From: Billgrantia ethanolica | GTDB lineage: Bacteria; Pseudomonadota; Gammaproteobacteria; Pseudomonadales; Halomonadaceae | DNA length: 64,000 nt | Direction of reading: 5' to 3' | Assembly (NCBI RefSeq): GCF_021404305.1 | Contig: NZ_JABFTX010000001.1 | Location: 992,001-1,056,000, forward strand | Shown here: positions 20,762 to 32,110 of the stretch, in pieces | Layout: each line of letters begins with the position of its first letter | Position numbering within the stretch: the stretch's first letter is position 1 | Translations under genes and position numbers: made by a program | The notes under the pieces: generated by a model | The model's input: the letters and a program-made list of their open reading frames with translations, nothing else | Told to the model about the DNA's origin: nothing | Database searches by the model: none

Positions 20762-20909
20762 GGCGATCGCTTGCAGGGACCTAGGCCGGGAACACTCATC
20801 CTACCACCCCTGGCTCAGCCACGCAGCGCTGCGCCGCTGCGGGCAGCGTGATAGCATCGAATGACGACTCGATGACAGGCACGCAAGCCGACACCACAAG
20901 GATCGTTTC

Positions 20910-22274
20910 ATGCCAGACACCATCTCCACCATCGTTTCACCGCTGCGCAGCCTGGAAGTGCTCTCTCAGCATGAGGTCAACCGCCTGCGTGACACCTCGA
21001 AAGCCGGCCTGCACGACCTGCTGCGGCGCTGTTCGCTGGCCGTGCTCAGCTCCGGCAGCATGACCGACGACAGCCTGGTGCTGATGGAGACCTATCACGA
21101 CTTCGACATCGAAGTGATCCAGCAGGACCGCGGCATTCGCCTCAAGCTGACCAATGCCCCCGCCCAGGCCTTCGTCGACGGCAAGATGATTCGCGGCATA
21201 CGCGAGCACCTCTCGTCGGTACTGCGCGATATCGTCTACGTCTACAACGAGATCCAGCAGCACCGTCGCTTCGACCTCACCACCGGCGAAGGGACCACCA
21301 ACGCGGTGTTCCATATCCTGCGCAAGGCCGGCACGCTGAAACCGGGGCGCGACCCCGGCATCGTCGTGTGCTGGGGCGGCCACTCCATCACCCGCGAAGA
21401 GTACGAGTACACCAAGGACGTGGGCTATCACCTGGGCCTGCGCGAACTCGACATCTGTACCGGCTGCGGCCCCGGCGCCATGAAGGGGCCGATGAAGGGA
21501 GCCAACCTGGCCCACGCCAAGCAGCGCATACCCGACGGTCGCTATCTGGGTATCTCCGAGCCGGGCATCATCGCCGCGGAGGCGCCCAACCCGCTGGTCA
21601 ACGAGCTGGTGGTGATGCCCGACATCGAGAAGCGTCTGGAGGCCTTCGTGCGCCTGGGCCACGGTATCGTGGTCTTTCCCGGCGGCGTCGGCACGGCAGA
21701 AGAGATTCTCTACCTGCTAGGCATTCTGCTCCACCCCGACAATGCCGACATGGCCCTGCCGGTCATCTTCACTGGCCCGGCCAACTCCGCGGACTATTTC
21801 CAGCGTATCGACGAGTTTCTCGTCTACACCCTGGGCGAGGCGGCGCGCAGCAAGTATCGCATCATCGTCGATAATCCCGTCGAGGTTGCCCGCACCATGC
21901 GCAAGGGCATCGACAGCGTCACCGAGTTCCGCCGCGCCCACCAGGACGCCTTCCACTACAACTGGCGGCTCACTATCGCGCGTGAGTTCCAGGAAACCTT
22001 CGAGCCCACTCACACGGCGATGGCCGGCCTGGCGCTGCACCGCAGTCAGCCGGTGCACGACCTGGCCGCCAACCTGCGTCGGGCCTTCTCGGGTATCGTG
22101 GCGGGTAACGTCAAGGAGCACGGCCTGCGCGCCATCGAGGCGCACGGTCCCTTCCAGTTGCATGCCGAACCGGAGCTGATGCGCCGCCTGGACGAGTTGC
22201 TGGGCTCATTCGTCGCTCAAGGCCGCATGAAGCTGCCAGGCCAGGAGTACGTGCCCTGCTACCGACTGGTATGA
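20910..22274 (+). CDS. ppnN: Pyrimidine/purine nucleotide 5'-monophosphate nucleosidase PpnN (YgdH)
   Basis: 454 residues. LOG-type nucleosidase that splits nucleoside monophosphates into base and ribose 5-phosphate; the E. coli enzyme is activated by (p)ppGpp. It has the N-terminal PpnN domain (STIVSPLRSLEVLSQHEV), the conserved CGPGAMKGPMKGA, and the active-site motif PGGVGTAEE near residue 255. AAGGA precedes ATG 20910. A terminator follows at 22318. Confidence 0.93.
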   Translation: MPDTISTIVSPLRSLEVLSQHEVNRLRDTSKAGLHDLLRRCSLAVLSSGSMTDDSLVLMETYHDFDIEVIQQDRGIRLKLTNAPAQAFVDGKMIRGIREHLSSVLRDIVYVYNEIQQHRRFDLTTGEGTTNAVFHILRKAGTLKPGRDPGIVVCWGGHSITREEYEYTKDVGYHLGLRELDICTGCGPGAMKGPMKGANLAHAKQRIPDGRYLGISEPGIIAAEAPNPLVNELVVMPDIEKRLEAFVRLGHGIVVFPGGVGTAEEILYLLGILLHPDNADMALPVIFTGPANSADYFQRIDEFLVYTLGEAARSKYRIIVDNPVEVARTMRKGIDSVTEFRRAHQDAFHYNWRLTIAREFQETFEPTHTAMAGLALHRSQPVHDLAANLRRAFSGIVAGNVKEHGLRAIEAHGPFQLHAEPELMRRLDELLGSFVAQGRMKLPGQEYVPCYRLV

Positions 22275-22317
22275 CGGTTGCCAGGCAGGACATGGAAGTA
22301 ATCAAGTAGAGAAAGCA

Positions 22318-22342
22318 CGGCGGCGCCTGAAAGGTGCCGCCG
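22318..22342. terminator. Hairpin between ppnN and the next minus-strand gene
   Basis: CGGCGGCGCC (22318-22327) pairs with GGTGCCGCCG (22333-22342), one G-U pair, loop TGAAA. It lies between convergent genes. No T-run, so strength is uncertain. Confidence 0.65.
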
Positions 22343-22359
22343 CAGTTCAGTCTCTCGAC

Positions 22360-22734
22360 TCAGTCTCGAAGAACGGGTGGACGCCACCATAGTGATACGG
22401 CGTGGAGCAGCAGCCCAAGCGTGGCGCCGTGGGCGATCAACAGCTGCCAGCTCACCCAGGCCGTGAACAGCGCATGCCACAGCCCCATCACTACCAGCCC
22501 TGCCAGCAGCGCCAATAGCAGCCGCTTGCCCAGCTGCGGCAGCCGACGGCGCTCATCGGCACCCAGCATGCGCCAGTTCAGAAAAGCCACCACGGCCACC
22601 ACCGCCAGCGCGATCGAGATCAGCGACAGACGATTGCCGTAATCGCCGGCGATGAAGCGCGGCACGGTGGCCAGCATCAGGATCAGCAAGCCCGCCATCA
22701 GACTCAGTCGTTCCGCAGTCGGCTCCGCGTTCAT
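22360..22734 (-). CDS. Small four-helix inner-membrane protein, function unknown
   Basis: 124 residues with four hydrophobic segments (LMAGLLILMLATVP; LISIALAVVAVVAF; LLLALLAGLVVMGLW; WQLLIAHGATLGLLL). I do not recognise a family. The start is ATG 22734, one base after the flavodoxin stop, so the two are surely cotranscribed. An association with the flavodoxin in a redox membrane function is possible but unsupported. The frame runs far upstream through the flavodoxin gene, which is an overlap artefact. Confidence 0.75.
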   Translation of the reverse strand: MNAEPTAERLSLMAGLLILMLATVPRFIAGDYGNRLSLISIALAVVAVVAFLNWRMLGADERRRLPQLGKRLLLALLAGLVVMGLWHALFTAWVSWQLLIAHGATLGLLLHAVSLWWRPPVLRD

Positions 22735-22735
22735 C

Positions 22736-23200
22736 TCAAGCCACCTGCAGTTGCTGGTCTTCGATCCACTCCTCGACCCAGGGCAGTGCGGCATCGTCGG
22801 CCATGAAGGTCTCCATGGCATCGACCTCCAGCCGCTCCCCAAGCCGGGTGGCCCCAAGCCCTTCGAGCATTTCGTCCAGCCGGCGCCCTGCCCCACAGAA
22901 GGTGTCGCCGTAGGAGCTGTCTCCCATGGCGATCAGGCCGTAGCGCAGACCCACCAGCGACGGGCTTTGCTCATCGAGGGCGCGGGCAAAGGGCACGAAG
23001 TTACCCGGGAAATCGCCGCTACCGGTGGTGGAAACGCAGAACAACACCAGATCGGGCCGCTCTTGTGTCAAATCCTCGAGCGTGGGCTGCTCGAGCACCA
23101 CGGTCTCGTAGCCGGCATCCTTGAACAGCGGAGCAGCCTGCTCGGCGACATCGAGGGCGCCGCCATACATGGTTCCTACGAAAATCTTCAGCATTGGCAT
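22736..23200 (-). CDS. MioC-like short flavodoxin
   Basis: About 154 residues. The FMN phosphate loop FVGTMYGGALDVAE sits at the N-terminus, with FCVSTTGSGDFPGNF and AMGDSSYGDTFCGAGRRLD as the other FMN loops. Flavodoxins of this size carry electrons to reductive enzymes in the cytosol. Start at ATG 23200 or 23194; neither has a strong ribosome site, while the longer frame to 23311 has no family support. It is coupled to the small membrane protein downstream. Confidence 0.85.
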   Translation of the reverse strand: MPMLKIFVGTMYGGALDVAEQAAPLFKDAGYETVVLEQPTLEDLTQERPDLVLFCVSTTGSGDFPGNFVPFARALDEQSPSLVGLRYGLIAMGDSSYGDTFCGAGRRLDEMLEGLGATRLGERLEVDAMETFMADDAALPWVEEWIEDQQLQVA

Positions 23201-23382
23201 GTCGGAGATTAACCTGATTCGTTCAACCGATACGTTCGACACGAGTTTACCACGTGTCGGCAAGTGGGCGCCGAACGCCGCTCTCATCGTCACTGCTCTC
23301 GCCATCGCCAAGCGACAGGTTGTCGCAGGCGGCTCGAAAGCTGGCCAAGTATAATGTCCGGTCCGTGATTCGAGGAGGCGAC

Positions 23383-23598
23383 ATGCTGGAGGCGCATACG
23401 TTCGAAGCCTGGGTCACCCCGCTGCTGATCGGCGGCTTGATCCTGTTCATGGGCTTCATCATCTGGGACCTGGCCAAGCAATCCCAGGCCGGACGCTTCG
23501 GTACCCTCATGCTGTTCGTGGTACTCGGCGCAGGCATGATGGGTTACATCTTCAAGGTGGTGATCACCTGGCTGATGGAGAGCGGCGGCGGGGTTTAA
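23383..23598 (+). CDS. DUF2788-family small membrane protein
   Basis: 71 residues with two hydrophobic helices (LLIGGLILFMGFIIWDLA and TLMLFVVLGAGMMGYIFKVVITWLM). AGGAGG lies six bases before ATG 23383. I recognise the style of the DUF2788 family, common next to the MioC-like flavodoxin in pseudomonads. No function is known. It ends before a strong bidirectional terminator. Confidence 0.8.
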   Translation: MLEAHTFEAWVTPLLIGGLILFMGFIIWDLAKQSQAGRFGTLMLFVVLGAGMMGYIFKVVITWLMESGGGV

Positions 23599-23659
23599 GC
23601 ACTTACGGACAGGCAAAGTACTCAATACCCCAAGTACCCGACACTTCAAGTACCCAATA

Positions 23660-23691
23660 CCAAAATGCCACCCCTTGAGGTGGCATTTTGG
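23660..23691. terminator. Strong bidirectional terminator between the DUF2788 gene and ihfA
   Basis: CCAAAATGCCACC (23660-23672) pairs perfectly with GGTGGCATTTTGG (23679-23691). A and T runs inside the stem serve both directions. Confidence 0.92.
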
Positions 23692-23704
23692 CGATGGCCT
23701 TACA

Positions 23705-24010
23705 TCAGCTGGGCGCCGGACCTTCGTAGCGCTCGACTTGGCTCTTGAGCTTCTGGCCGGGCCGGAAGGTCACGACGCGACGCGCCGAAATGGGAATTTC
23801 TTCCCCCGTTTTCGGATTGCGCCCCGGGCGCTCACGCTTGTCGCGCAGATCGAAGTTGCCGAATCCCGACAGCTTGACCTGCTCGTTCTCGCGCAGGCAG
23901 GCTCGGATCTCTTCGAAGAAAGCCTCCACCATGGCCTTGGCTTCACGCTTGGTCAGCCCCAACTCGGCATTGAGATGTTCGGCCAGTTCCGCCTTGGTCA
24001 ACGCTCCCAT
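23705..24010 (-). CDS. ihfA: Integration host factor subunit alpha
   Basis: 101 residues. DNA-bending protein with the family body [17 protein letters not shown], the beta-arm [22 protein letters not shown] and the conserved [12 protein letters not shown]. It partners IhfB, encoded elsewhere. It lies last in the translation operon after pheT, as in E. coli and Pseudomonas. The satellite element at 42.8-53.2 kb may use IHF for integration (inference). Confidence 0.97.
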   Translation of the reverse strand: MGALTKAELAEHLNAELGLTKREAKAMVEAFFEEIRACLRENEQVKLSGFGNFDLRDKRERPGRNPKTGEEIPISARRVVTFRPGQKLKSQVERYEGPAPS

Positions 24011-24072
24011 GTCATCTCCTCAGAGTGGCGGTCCAGCCCGCCGCCGTCATGGCTTCCGGTTCGTTCGAGCAC

Positions 24073-26454
24073 TCACCCGCGCAGCTCGGCTCCCAGATGC
24101 TGATGCGACTCGGCGACGATGGCATCGACCAACTGATTGATTTCTTCGTCATTCAGCGTGCGCGAAGGATGCTGCCAGGTCAAGCCCAAGGCAACACTCT
24201 TGCTCCCTTCGGGCACCCCTTTGCCCTGATAGACGTCGAACAGGCGCAGTTCCTGCAGCCATTGCCCGGCGCGCTGGCGTACACAATCCAGCAGCGCCTG
24301 CACGGGTCGATCCTCATCGAGCAGGAAGGCCAGGTCACGGCGTACTTCCGGATAGCGCGACAGCGGCTCGAAAGCAGGCAGGCTGCCATGAGTGAGCGCA
24401 TCCTGGCGCACTTCGAACAGATACACCTCGGCCTTCAGGCCAAGCTCGGCCTTGACGGCGGGATGCAGGGCACCAATCCAGCCCACCTGTTCGCCCCGGA
24501 ACACCACCCGCGCGCACTGACCGGGGTGCAGCGCCGAGTGCTCACCCGGCTCGAAGCGCCAGGCATGCTCCTCTCCCCCCAGGGCGATGAGACTTTCAAG
24601 ATCGCCTTTCAGGTCGAAGAAGTCGACCTTGTCCCGGCTACCGGCCCACCCCTCGGGCAGGCGCTCACCGCAAACCAGCGCACCGACCATGGGTGTCTGG
24701 TCCAGCGCATCCAGATCGCCGCGGAAAACGAGGCCCGTCTCGAACAGGCGTACCCGGGTCTGCTGGCGGTTGAGGTTGTACTCCAGCGCCCGGATCAGCC
24801 CCGGAAACAGACTTGCCCGCATCACGGCCAGGTCGCTGGAGATGGGGTTGGCCAGCCGCGGTGAGACCGCATCCGGCAGCAGTGCCTGCTGCAGCTCGGG
24901 GGCCACGAAGCTGTAAGTGACCGCCTCCTGATAGCCGCGTGCCACCAACTGGCGCCGCAGCCTGGCCAGGGGCGTGCGCGCCTCGTTGTCGGGACGCAGC
25001 GCCAGGCGGGCCGCGGGACGGCGCACCGGCAACAGGTTGTAGCCGTGAATACGCGCCACTTCCTCGATCAGATCTTCCTCGATGGCGATATCGAAGCGCC
25101 AGCTCGGCACCTGCGCCTGCCATCCCGCCTCCGTCGCGGTGACTGTCATGCCCAGCCGCTCGAGGATCTCCTGCACCTCGGCCGAGGGCAGCGCCTTGCA
25201 CAGTGCCTGCTCGAGCCTCGCGGCACGCAGCGTGACCTCACGCTCGACCGGCATGTGGGCATCGCTGATGGCCTCCACCAGCGGCCCCGGCTCACCGCCG
25301 GTGATCTCGAGCAGCAGCGCCGTGGCACGCTCCACCGCGTCCCGGGTAAGGCGCGGATCGACCCCACGCTCAAAGCGGTGCGAGGCATCGGTATGCAGGC
25401 CGTAGGAGCGCGCCTGACCGGCAATCGCCAGCGGCGAGAAGAAGGCGGACTCGAGGAAGATATCGCGGGTTGCCGGGCCGACACCGGAGTGCTCGCCGCC
25501 CATTACGCCGGCAATCGCCAGCGGACCGCGCTCGTCGGCGATGACCAGGGTCGAGGCATTGAGCGTGATCTCCTGGCCGTCGAGCAGCACCAGTTGCTCC
25601 CCTTCCCGCGCCAGCCTTACCACCACGGCGCCGTGCAGGTTCTCGCGGTCGAAGGCGTGCAGCGGCTGCCCCAGTTCGAGCATGACGTAGTTGGTCACGT
25701 CGACCACCGGATCGATGGAGCGCACGCCGCTGCGGCGCAGACGCTCGACCATCCACAGCGGGGTGGCAGCGGTGACGTCCACGCCCTTGATCAGGCGGCC
25801 GATATAGCGCGGACAGCGCTCGGCATCCTCCACCCGCACCGCAAAGGTCTCGTCGTGGCTGGCCGCAACCGGCTCCACGGCAGGCTCGGTCACCGCCAGT
25901 CGATTGAGCACGCCGACTTCGCGCGCCAGGCCTTTCAGGCTCAGGCAGTCGCCGCGGTTGGGGGTCAGATCCACCTCGACGGTATGATCGTCGAGCCCCA
26001 TCCAGGCGCGAAAATCCTCGCCGGCAGGCGCATCGGCAGGCAGCTCGAGAATGCCCGCCGAGGTCTCCTCGGCAAGACCCAGCTCAGAGGCGGAACAGAT
26101 CATGCCGCGGGATTCCACGCCGCGCAGCTTGGCCTGTTTGATCTTGAAGTCGCCCGGCAACACCGCCCCGACGCGGGCAAACGGCACCTTCTGACCGACC
26201 GCCACGTTGGCGGCACCGCATACCACCTGGACCGGCTCGCCGCTGCCGTCGACCACCTGGCACACGTTGAGCTTGTCGGCATCCGGATGCTGCTGCTTGT
26301 CGACGACCTCGGCTACCACCACCCCACTGAAGGCAGCGGCAACGGGCTCTACGGCATCCACTTCCAGGCCGGCCATGGTGATCTGGTCGGCCAGCCCTTG
26401 TACGCCCAGCTGCGGCGACACCCACTCACGCAGCCACTGTTCGGAAAATTTCAT
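24073..26454 (-). CDS. pheT: Phenylalanyl-tRNA synthetase beta subunit
   Basis: 793 residues. Domains in order: the N-terminal tRNA-binding OB fold (about 40-150), B3/B4 editing (about 210-390), B5, the catalytic-like core and the C-terminal ferredoxin-fold anticodon-binding domain (FEPLSRYPEVRRDLAFLLDED). It forms an alpha2-beta2 enzyme with PheS. ATG 26454 gives the family start MKFSEQWLREWV; a TTG two codons earlier is not needed. Confidence 0.97.
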   Translation of the reverse strand: MKFSEQWLREWVSPQLGVQGLADQITMAGLEVDAVEPVAAAFSGVVVAEVVDKQQHPDADKLNVCQVVDGSGEPVQVVCGAANVAVGQKVPFARVGAVLPGDFKIKQAKLRGVESRGMICSASELGLAEETSAGILELPADAPAGEDFRAWMGLDDHTVEVDLTPNRGDCLSLKGLAREVGVLNRLAVTEPAVEPVAASHDETFAVRVEDAERCPRYIGRLIKGVDVTAATPLWMVERLRRSGVRSIDPVVDVTNYVMLELGQPLHAFDRENLHGAVVVRLAREGEQLVLLDGQEITLNASTLVIADERGPLAIAGVMGGEHSGVGPATRDIFLESAFFSPLAIAGQARSYGLHTDASHRFERGVDPRLTRDAVERATALLLEITGGEPGPLVEAISDAHMPVEREVTLRAARLEQALCKALPSAEVQEILERLGMTVTATEAGWQAQVPSWRFDIAIEEDLIEEVARIHGYNLLPVRRPAARLALRPDNEARTPLARLRRQLVARGYQEAVTYSFVAPELQQALLPDAVSPRLANPISSDLAVMRASLFPGLIRALEYNLNRQQTRVRLFETGLVFRGDLDALDQTPMVGALVCGERLPEGWAGSRDKVDFFDLKGDLESLIALGGEEHAWRFEPGEHSALHPGQCARVVFRGEQVGWIGALHPAVKAELGLKAEVYLFEVRQDALTHGSLPAFEPLSRYPEVRRDLAFLLDEDRPVQALLDCVRQRAGQWLQELRLFDVYQGKGVPEGSKSVALGLTWQHPSRTLNDEEINQLVDAIVAESHQHLGAELRG

Positions 26455-26506
26455 GGTCAATCCTGTATTCGGCCGAAGTTCATGTCCGCCTGGGCTCGGC
26501 GCCCGA

Positions 26507-28026
<1,520 letters not shown>

Positions 28027-28063
28027 GACTTTCTCCTGACGTTAAAGTAGGGCAACCAGAGGC

Positions 28064-28258
28064 TCAGAGATTCGGCAGCATGCGCTGAATCAGTGCCTTG
28101 TCGGCGTCGTGAACCTGCTTCATACCGCGCAGTTGACGCTTCCGCTTGGTCGACTTCTTGGTCAGGATGTGGCTACGAAACGACTGCTTGTGCTTGAAGC
28201 CGTTGGCCGTCTTCTTGAAGCGCTTGGCAGCGCCGCTGTTGCTCTTGATTTTCGGCAT
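28064..28258 (-). CDS. rpmI: 50S ribosomal protein L35
   Basis: 64 residues, [23 protein letters not shown] followed by the basic [17 protein letters not shown], full family length. Lies 37 bases before rplT in the infC-rpmI-rplT cluster. Confidence 0.98.
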   Translation of the reverse strand: MPKIKSNSGAAKRFKKTANGFKHKQSFRSHILTKKSTKRKRQLRGMKQVHDADKALIQRMLPNL

Positions 28259-28342
28259 GAGACTAACTCCGCTCGAGATTTTTCAGAAAATCCGGGGCCG
28301 ACGGCCGGCTGTTGCCGACCGTCCGTCTGACTGGCCTTCGGA

Positions 28343-28882
28343 TCACTTCTTCTTGGGGGCAATGATCATGATCATCTGGCGCCCTTCCATCTTGGGGAAG
28401 GACTCCACGGTCCCGATCTCCTCGAGATCCGCAGCGATCCGTTCCATCAGCTTGCGGCCGATGTCCTGGTGCGCCATTTCACGGCCGCGAAACCGCAGCG
28501 TGACCTTGCCCTTGTCGCCACCTTCGAGGAAGCGGATCAAGTTACGCAACTTGATCTGGTAATCCCCCTCGTCGGTGCCAGGCCGGAATTTGACTTCCTT
28601 GACCTGAATCTGCTTCGTCTTCTTCTTCTGAGCTGCCTTCTGCTTCTTCTGCTCGAAGACGAACTTGCCGTAATCCATGATCTTGCAGACGATCGGATCG
28701 GCATTGGAAATCTGGACGAGGTCAAGACCGGCCGCTTCGGCACGCTCGAGCGCTTCGCTGGTAGGCACAACGCCCAGCTGCTCGCCGTCGCTGTCGATCA
28801 GGCGCACCTGATCCTCGGTTATCCGCTCGTTCATTGGGGGGCGCTTGTCCTGAGGACGTCCGCGCTGGCTGCTTCGCTTGAT
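28343..28882 (-). CDS. infC: Translation initiation factor IF-3
   Basis: About 179 residues. The body from [14 protein letters not shown] through [15 protein letters not shown] to the C-terminal [13 protein letters not shown] and [14 protein letters not shown] is full IF-3. No ATG, GTG or TTG gives the usual N-terminus. The family start (IKR...) falls on an ATC codon at 28882, preceded by GGAG eight bases upstream, with ACG at 28885 as the alternative. Enterobacterial infC uses ATT, a start that IF-3 itself discriminates against for autoregulation, so a rare start here fits. The first in-frame ATG would cut about 20 residues. Confidence 0.93.
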   Translation of the reverse strand: MKRSSQRGRPQDKRPPMNERITEDQVRLIDSDGEQLGVVPTSEALERAEAAGLDLVQISNADPIVCKIMDYGKFVFEQKKQKAAQKKKTKQIQVKEVKFRPGTDEGDYQIKLRNLIRFLEGGDKGKVTLRFRGREMAHQDIGRKLMERIAADLEEIGTVESFPKMEGRQMIMIIAPKKK

Positions 28883-28964
28883 CGTTCCGTCTCCGTTCCG
28901 GTAATTGACGATGTCGCTGCCGACCTGTCTTTCCCCGCCTGGGCTTACAGGTCTATTCAGAGGC

Positions 28965-30863
28965 TTACAGGCCCTCTGCCTGCACCCAATCGATGAAAGC
29001 ATCGACGGTCATGGTGCCCAGGTTTTCGCCGGTGCGCGTACGCACGGCAACCGAGTCGGCTTCGACTTCCTTATCTCCTACAACCAGAAGATAGGGAACC
29101 TTCTGCAACGTATGTTCGCGGATTTTAAAGCCGATCTTCTCGTTCCTCAAGTCCGCCTTGACGCGAAGGCCAATTTTTTGCAGGCGCCGCTCGAGTTCCA
29201 GCGCGTAATCGCGCTGGGCATCGGTGATGGTCATGACCACCGCCTGCTCCGGCGCCAGCCACAGCGGCATGGCCCCGGCGTAGTGCTCGATCAGAATGCC
29301 GATGAAGCGCTCGAAGGAGCCCAGGATGGCTCGGTGCAGCATTACCGGGGTCTTGCGCTCGCCATCCTCGTCGACGTATTGGGCGCCAAGGCGGCCCGGC
29401 AGGTTGAAGTCGAGCTGTAGAGTACCACACTGCCACACGCGATTGAGGCAGTCGCGCAGAGCGAACTCGATCTTGGGCCCGTAGAAGGCACCCTCACCCG
29501 GCTGCAGCTCCCACTTCAGGCCGGTAGCGTTCAGCGCCGCCTCGAGGCCGGCCTCGGCGCGATCCCATAGCGCCGCCTCGCCCATGAAGTCTTCGGGGCG
29601 GGTCGACAGCTTGAGCTCGACGTCGTCGAAGCCGAGCTCCTTGTAGACCTTGAGCGTCAGGGCAATGAAGGCCTCGGCCTCGCTCTGGATCTGCTTCTCG
29701 GTACAGAAGATGTGAGCATCGTCCTGAGTGAAACCACGCACTCGCATCAGACCATGCAGCGAACCGGACGGCTCGTTGCGGTGACAGCTGCCGAACTCGG
29801 CCAGGCGTAGCGGCAGGTCGCGATAGCTCTTGAGCCCCTGATTGAACACCTGCACGTGACAGGGGCAGTTCATCGGCTTGACCGCGTACTCGCGCTTCTC
29901 CGATTCGGTGGTGAACATCAGGTCACTGTAGTGGCCCCAGTGGCCGGACTTCTTCCACAGCGAAAGATCCACCACCTGAGGCGTACGGATCTCCTGATAG
30001 CCATGCTCGATCTGGATCCGACGCATGTACTGCTCCAGCGCCTGGTACAGGGTCCAGCCGTTGGGATGCCAGAACACCATCCCCGGGGCCTCTTCCTGCA
30101 GATGGAAGAGATCCATGCGCTTGGCCAGCTTACGGTGGTCGCGCTTCTCGGCCTCCTCGAGGCGCTGCAGATGCGCCTTGAGATCTTTCTTGTCGCCCCA
30201 GGCGGTGCCGTAGATACGCGTCAGCATCGGCTTGGTGGCATCGCCGCGCCAGTAGGCGCCGGCCAGCTTGGTCAGCTTGAACGCCTTCAGATGCCGGGTA
30301 TTGGGCACGTGTGGCCCACGGCACATGTCCGTGTATTCCTCGTGATGGTAGAGACGAATGGTCTCGCCCTCGGGAATCTCGCGCACGATCTCCTGCTTGT
30401 AGGGCTCCTCCCGATGCAGGAAGGTCAGCATCGCCTTGTCGCGATCGACGTACTCGCGAACCACCTCGTAGTCGGTGTCGATCAGCTGCTTCATGCGCGT
30501 CTCGATGGCAGCCAGATCGTCCGGCGTCACCGAGCGGCCGAAGTCGACGTCGTAGTAGAAACCGTCATCGATCACCGGGCCGATGGCCATCTTGGCATCC
30601 GGGTAGAGCTGCTTGACCGCATGCCCGATCAGGTGCGCGCAGGAGTGGCGAATGATCTCGAGCCCTTCCGGGTCGCGCGCGGTGATGATCGCCACTTCGG
30701 CGTCATGCTCGATGATGTCGGCGGCATCCACCAGCTCGCCGTCGATCTTGCCTGCCACGCAGGCCTTGGCCAGCCCGGGGCCGATGGATTCGGCCAGCTG
30801 CATCACGCTGATAGGTTCGTCGAAAGTTCTCTGGCTGCCGTCCGGCAGGGTCACGATGGGCAT
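28965..30863 (-). CDS. thrS: Threonyl-tRNA synthetase
   Basis: 632 residues. TGS domain ([20 protein letters not shown]), second editing domain with [13 protein letters not shown], class II catalytic core ([13 protein letters not shown]; zinc ligands expected here) and C-terminal anticodon-binding domain. ATG 30863 has AAGGA seven bases upstream. Earlier codons of the frame have no family match. First gene of the thrS-infC-rpmI-rplT cluster. Confidence 0.97.
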   Translation of the reverse strand: MPIVTLPDGSQRTFDEPISVMQLAESIGPGLAKACVAGKIDGELVDAADIIEHDAEVAIITARDPEGLEIIRHSCAHLIGHAVKQLYPDAKMAIGPVIDDGFYYDVDFGRSVTPDDLAAIETRMKQLIDTDYEVVREYVDRDKAMLTFLHREEPYKQEIVREIPEGETIRLYHHEEYTDMCRGPHVPNTRHLKAFKLTKLAGAYWRGDATKPMLTRIYGTAWGDKKDLKAHLQRLEEAEKRDHRKLAKRMDLFHLQEEAPGMVFWHPNGWTLYQALEQYMRRIQIEHGYQEIRTPQVVDLSLWKKSGHWGHYSDLMFTTESEKREYAVKPMNCPCHVQVFNQGLKSYRDLPLRLAEFGSCHRNEPSGSLHGLMRVRGFTQDDAHIFCTEKQIQSEAEAFIALTLKVYKELGFDDVELKLSTRPEDFMGEAALWDRAEAGLEAALNATGLKWELQPGEGAFYGPKIEFALRDCLNRVWQCGTLQLDFNLPGRLGAQYVDEDGERKTPVMLHRAILGSFERFIGILIEHYAGAMPLWLAPEQAVVMTITDAQRDYALELERRLQKIGLRVKADLRNEKIGFKIREHTLQKVPYLLVVGDKEVEADSVAVRTRTGENLGTMTVDAFIDWVQAEGL

Positions 30864-31098
30864 CGAAGGGTCCTTTGCGCAGTGGTGATCCATACCAGGG
30901 ATCACGTGTCGCGGTTGATAGCAGATACGAAAAACGGGTCGTCAGCGAGACATGCAGCCCACCCACTACCTTGGGCGATACGGGTGCCGCTTCATCGGCC
31001 CCGCTGCACGTCACGGCGATCGACAAGACTACCAGAATAGCCACTGCTTGCGCCATGGCGAGCATCGCCTGGACAGAATGAAAGGGACACAGACACGA

Positions 31099-31122
31099 CA
31101 GGGGCACCCGAAGGTGCCCCTG
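31099..31122 (-). terminator. Hairpin downstream of the OmpA-like gene
   Basis: CAGGGGCACC (31099-31108) pairs perfectly with GGTGCCCCTG (31113-31122), loop CGAA. It lies 38 bases after the stop codon. The remaining sequence up to thrS (30864-31098) should hold the thrS promoter; I cannot place it exactly. Confidence 0.75.
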
Positions 31123-31159
31123 CTGATGACGGTGCTGGAAGCGCGTCCAGCGCCAGGCA

Positions 31160-31861
31160 TCAATCCCAGTTCAGGATCTCGACGCGACGGTTCTGTGCCC
31201 GTCCTTCGTCGGTGTCGTTGGTGGCAACCGGGCGCTCTTCACCGAAACCGCGAGTGGTCATGCGATTCTCGGCGATACCGCGTGAGACGAGGAAGTCACG
31301 CACGGAGTTCGCACGACGCTCAGAGAGGCCCACGTTGTACTGCGGGGAGCCCACGGAGTCGGTGTGGCCTTCGATGCGCACGCGCAGGTTGGGATTCTCA
31401 CGCAGCGTGGTCGCCACCTGATCCAGGGTCGGGTAGGCACCCGGACGGATCTCGTCGGAATCGAAGGCGAAAGTGACTTCGCTATCGAGCGTCACCGGCT
31501 CGAACTCGGTGACCGGAGCCGGCTCGGGCTCGGGCATCGGCTCGGGCTCGGCAACCGGCTCCGGCGGCGGGGTACGATCGGCACACAGCAGAGCGCCGAT
31601 GGACGCACCGGTGGCGCCGCCCACGGCGATACCCGCATCTTCGTCGGACTCGCCGCTCACCGCATAACCGATGCTGCCACCGATCAGGCCGCCGGCGATA
31701 CCACACACCACGGGCTGCTGATACCAAGCCGTGCCGCCGCCAGTGCTGGCCGTCGCGGTACCGCCCGCACGCTCACCGCCCCTCTGAAAATCCGTGGCAC
31801 AGCCGGAAAGGCCGAGTACCAGAGCTGAACCCAACAGCAAGCCAGTCGTTGATTTTTTCAT
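31160..31861 (-). CDS. OmpA-family peptidoglycan-associated lipoprotein
   Basis: 233 residues. Lipobox GLSGC (Cys 21), then a glycine-zipper segment (CGIAGGLIGGSIGYAVSG; SIGALL), a Pro/Glu linker (PEPVAEPEPMPEPEPAPV), and a C-terminal OmpA domain (FAFDSDEIRPGAYPTLDQVA; IEGHTDSVGSPQYNVGLSERRA). It should sit in the outer membrane and bind peptidoglycan. Monocistronic with its own terminator. Confidence 0.9.
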   Translation of the reverse strand: MKKSTTGLLLGSALVLGLSGCATDFQRGGERAGGTATASTGGGTAWYQQPVVCGIAGGLIGGSIGYAVSGESDEDAGIAVGGATGASIGALLCADRTPPPEPVAEPEPMPEPEPAPVTEFEPVTLDSEVTFAFDSDEIRPGAYPTLDQVATTLRENPNLRVRIEGHTDSVGSPQYNVGLSERRANSVRDFLVSRGIAENRMTTRGFGEERPVATNDTDEGRAQNRRVEILNWD

Positions 31862-32110
31862 TGCAAGACTCCTTCTTGATTTTCATCTCGGGCTGCTCGA
31901 AACGCGAATTCCCGATGGTCAGGACACTCATTGACCCAACGGCTTCAAGTGTAGGCCGTTATCGGCCTTGCTCAAAGCGTTGCCTCACTCCTACGCTGAC
32001 CATTCTGCCGTTTTCTGCCAGAAAACACCCGGGGAATGGCCATAATTTAGCTTGGCGGAGTACCCGAGGCGGTTGCCAACATACCTTGCTGTAAAGCCTG
32101 TGTATAGATC
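31862..32110. other. Gap upstream of the OmpA-like gene
   Basis: 249 bases. A probable promoter for the OmpA-like gene lies in the AT-richer part next to its start; nothing else is recognised. Confidence 0.3.
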
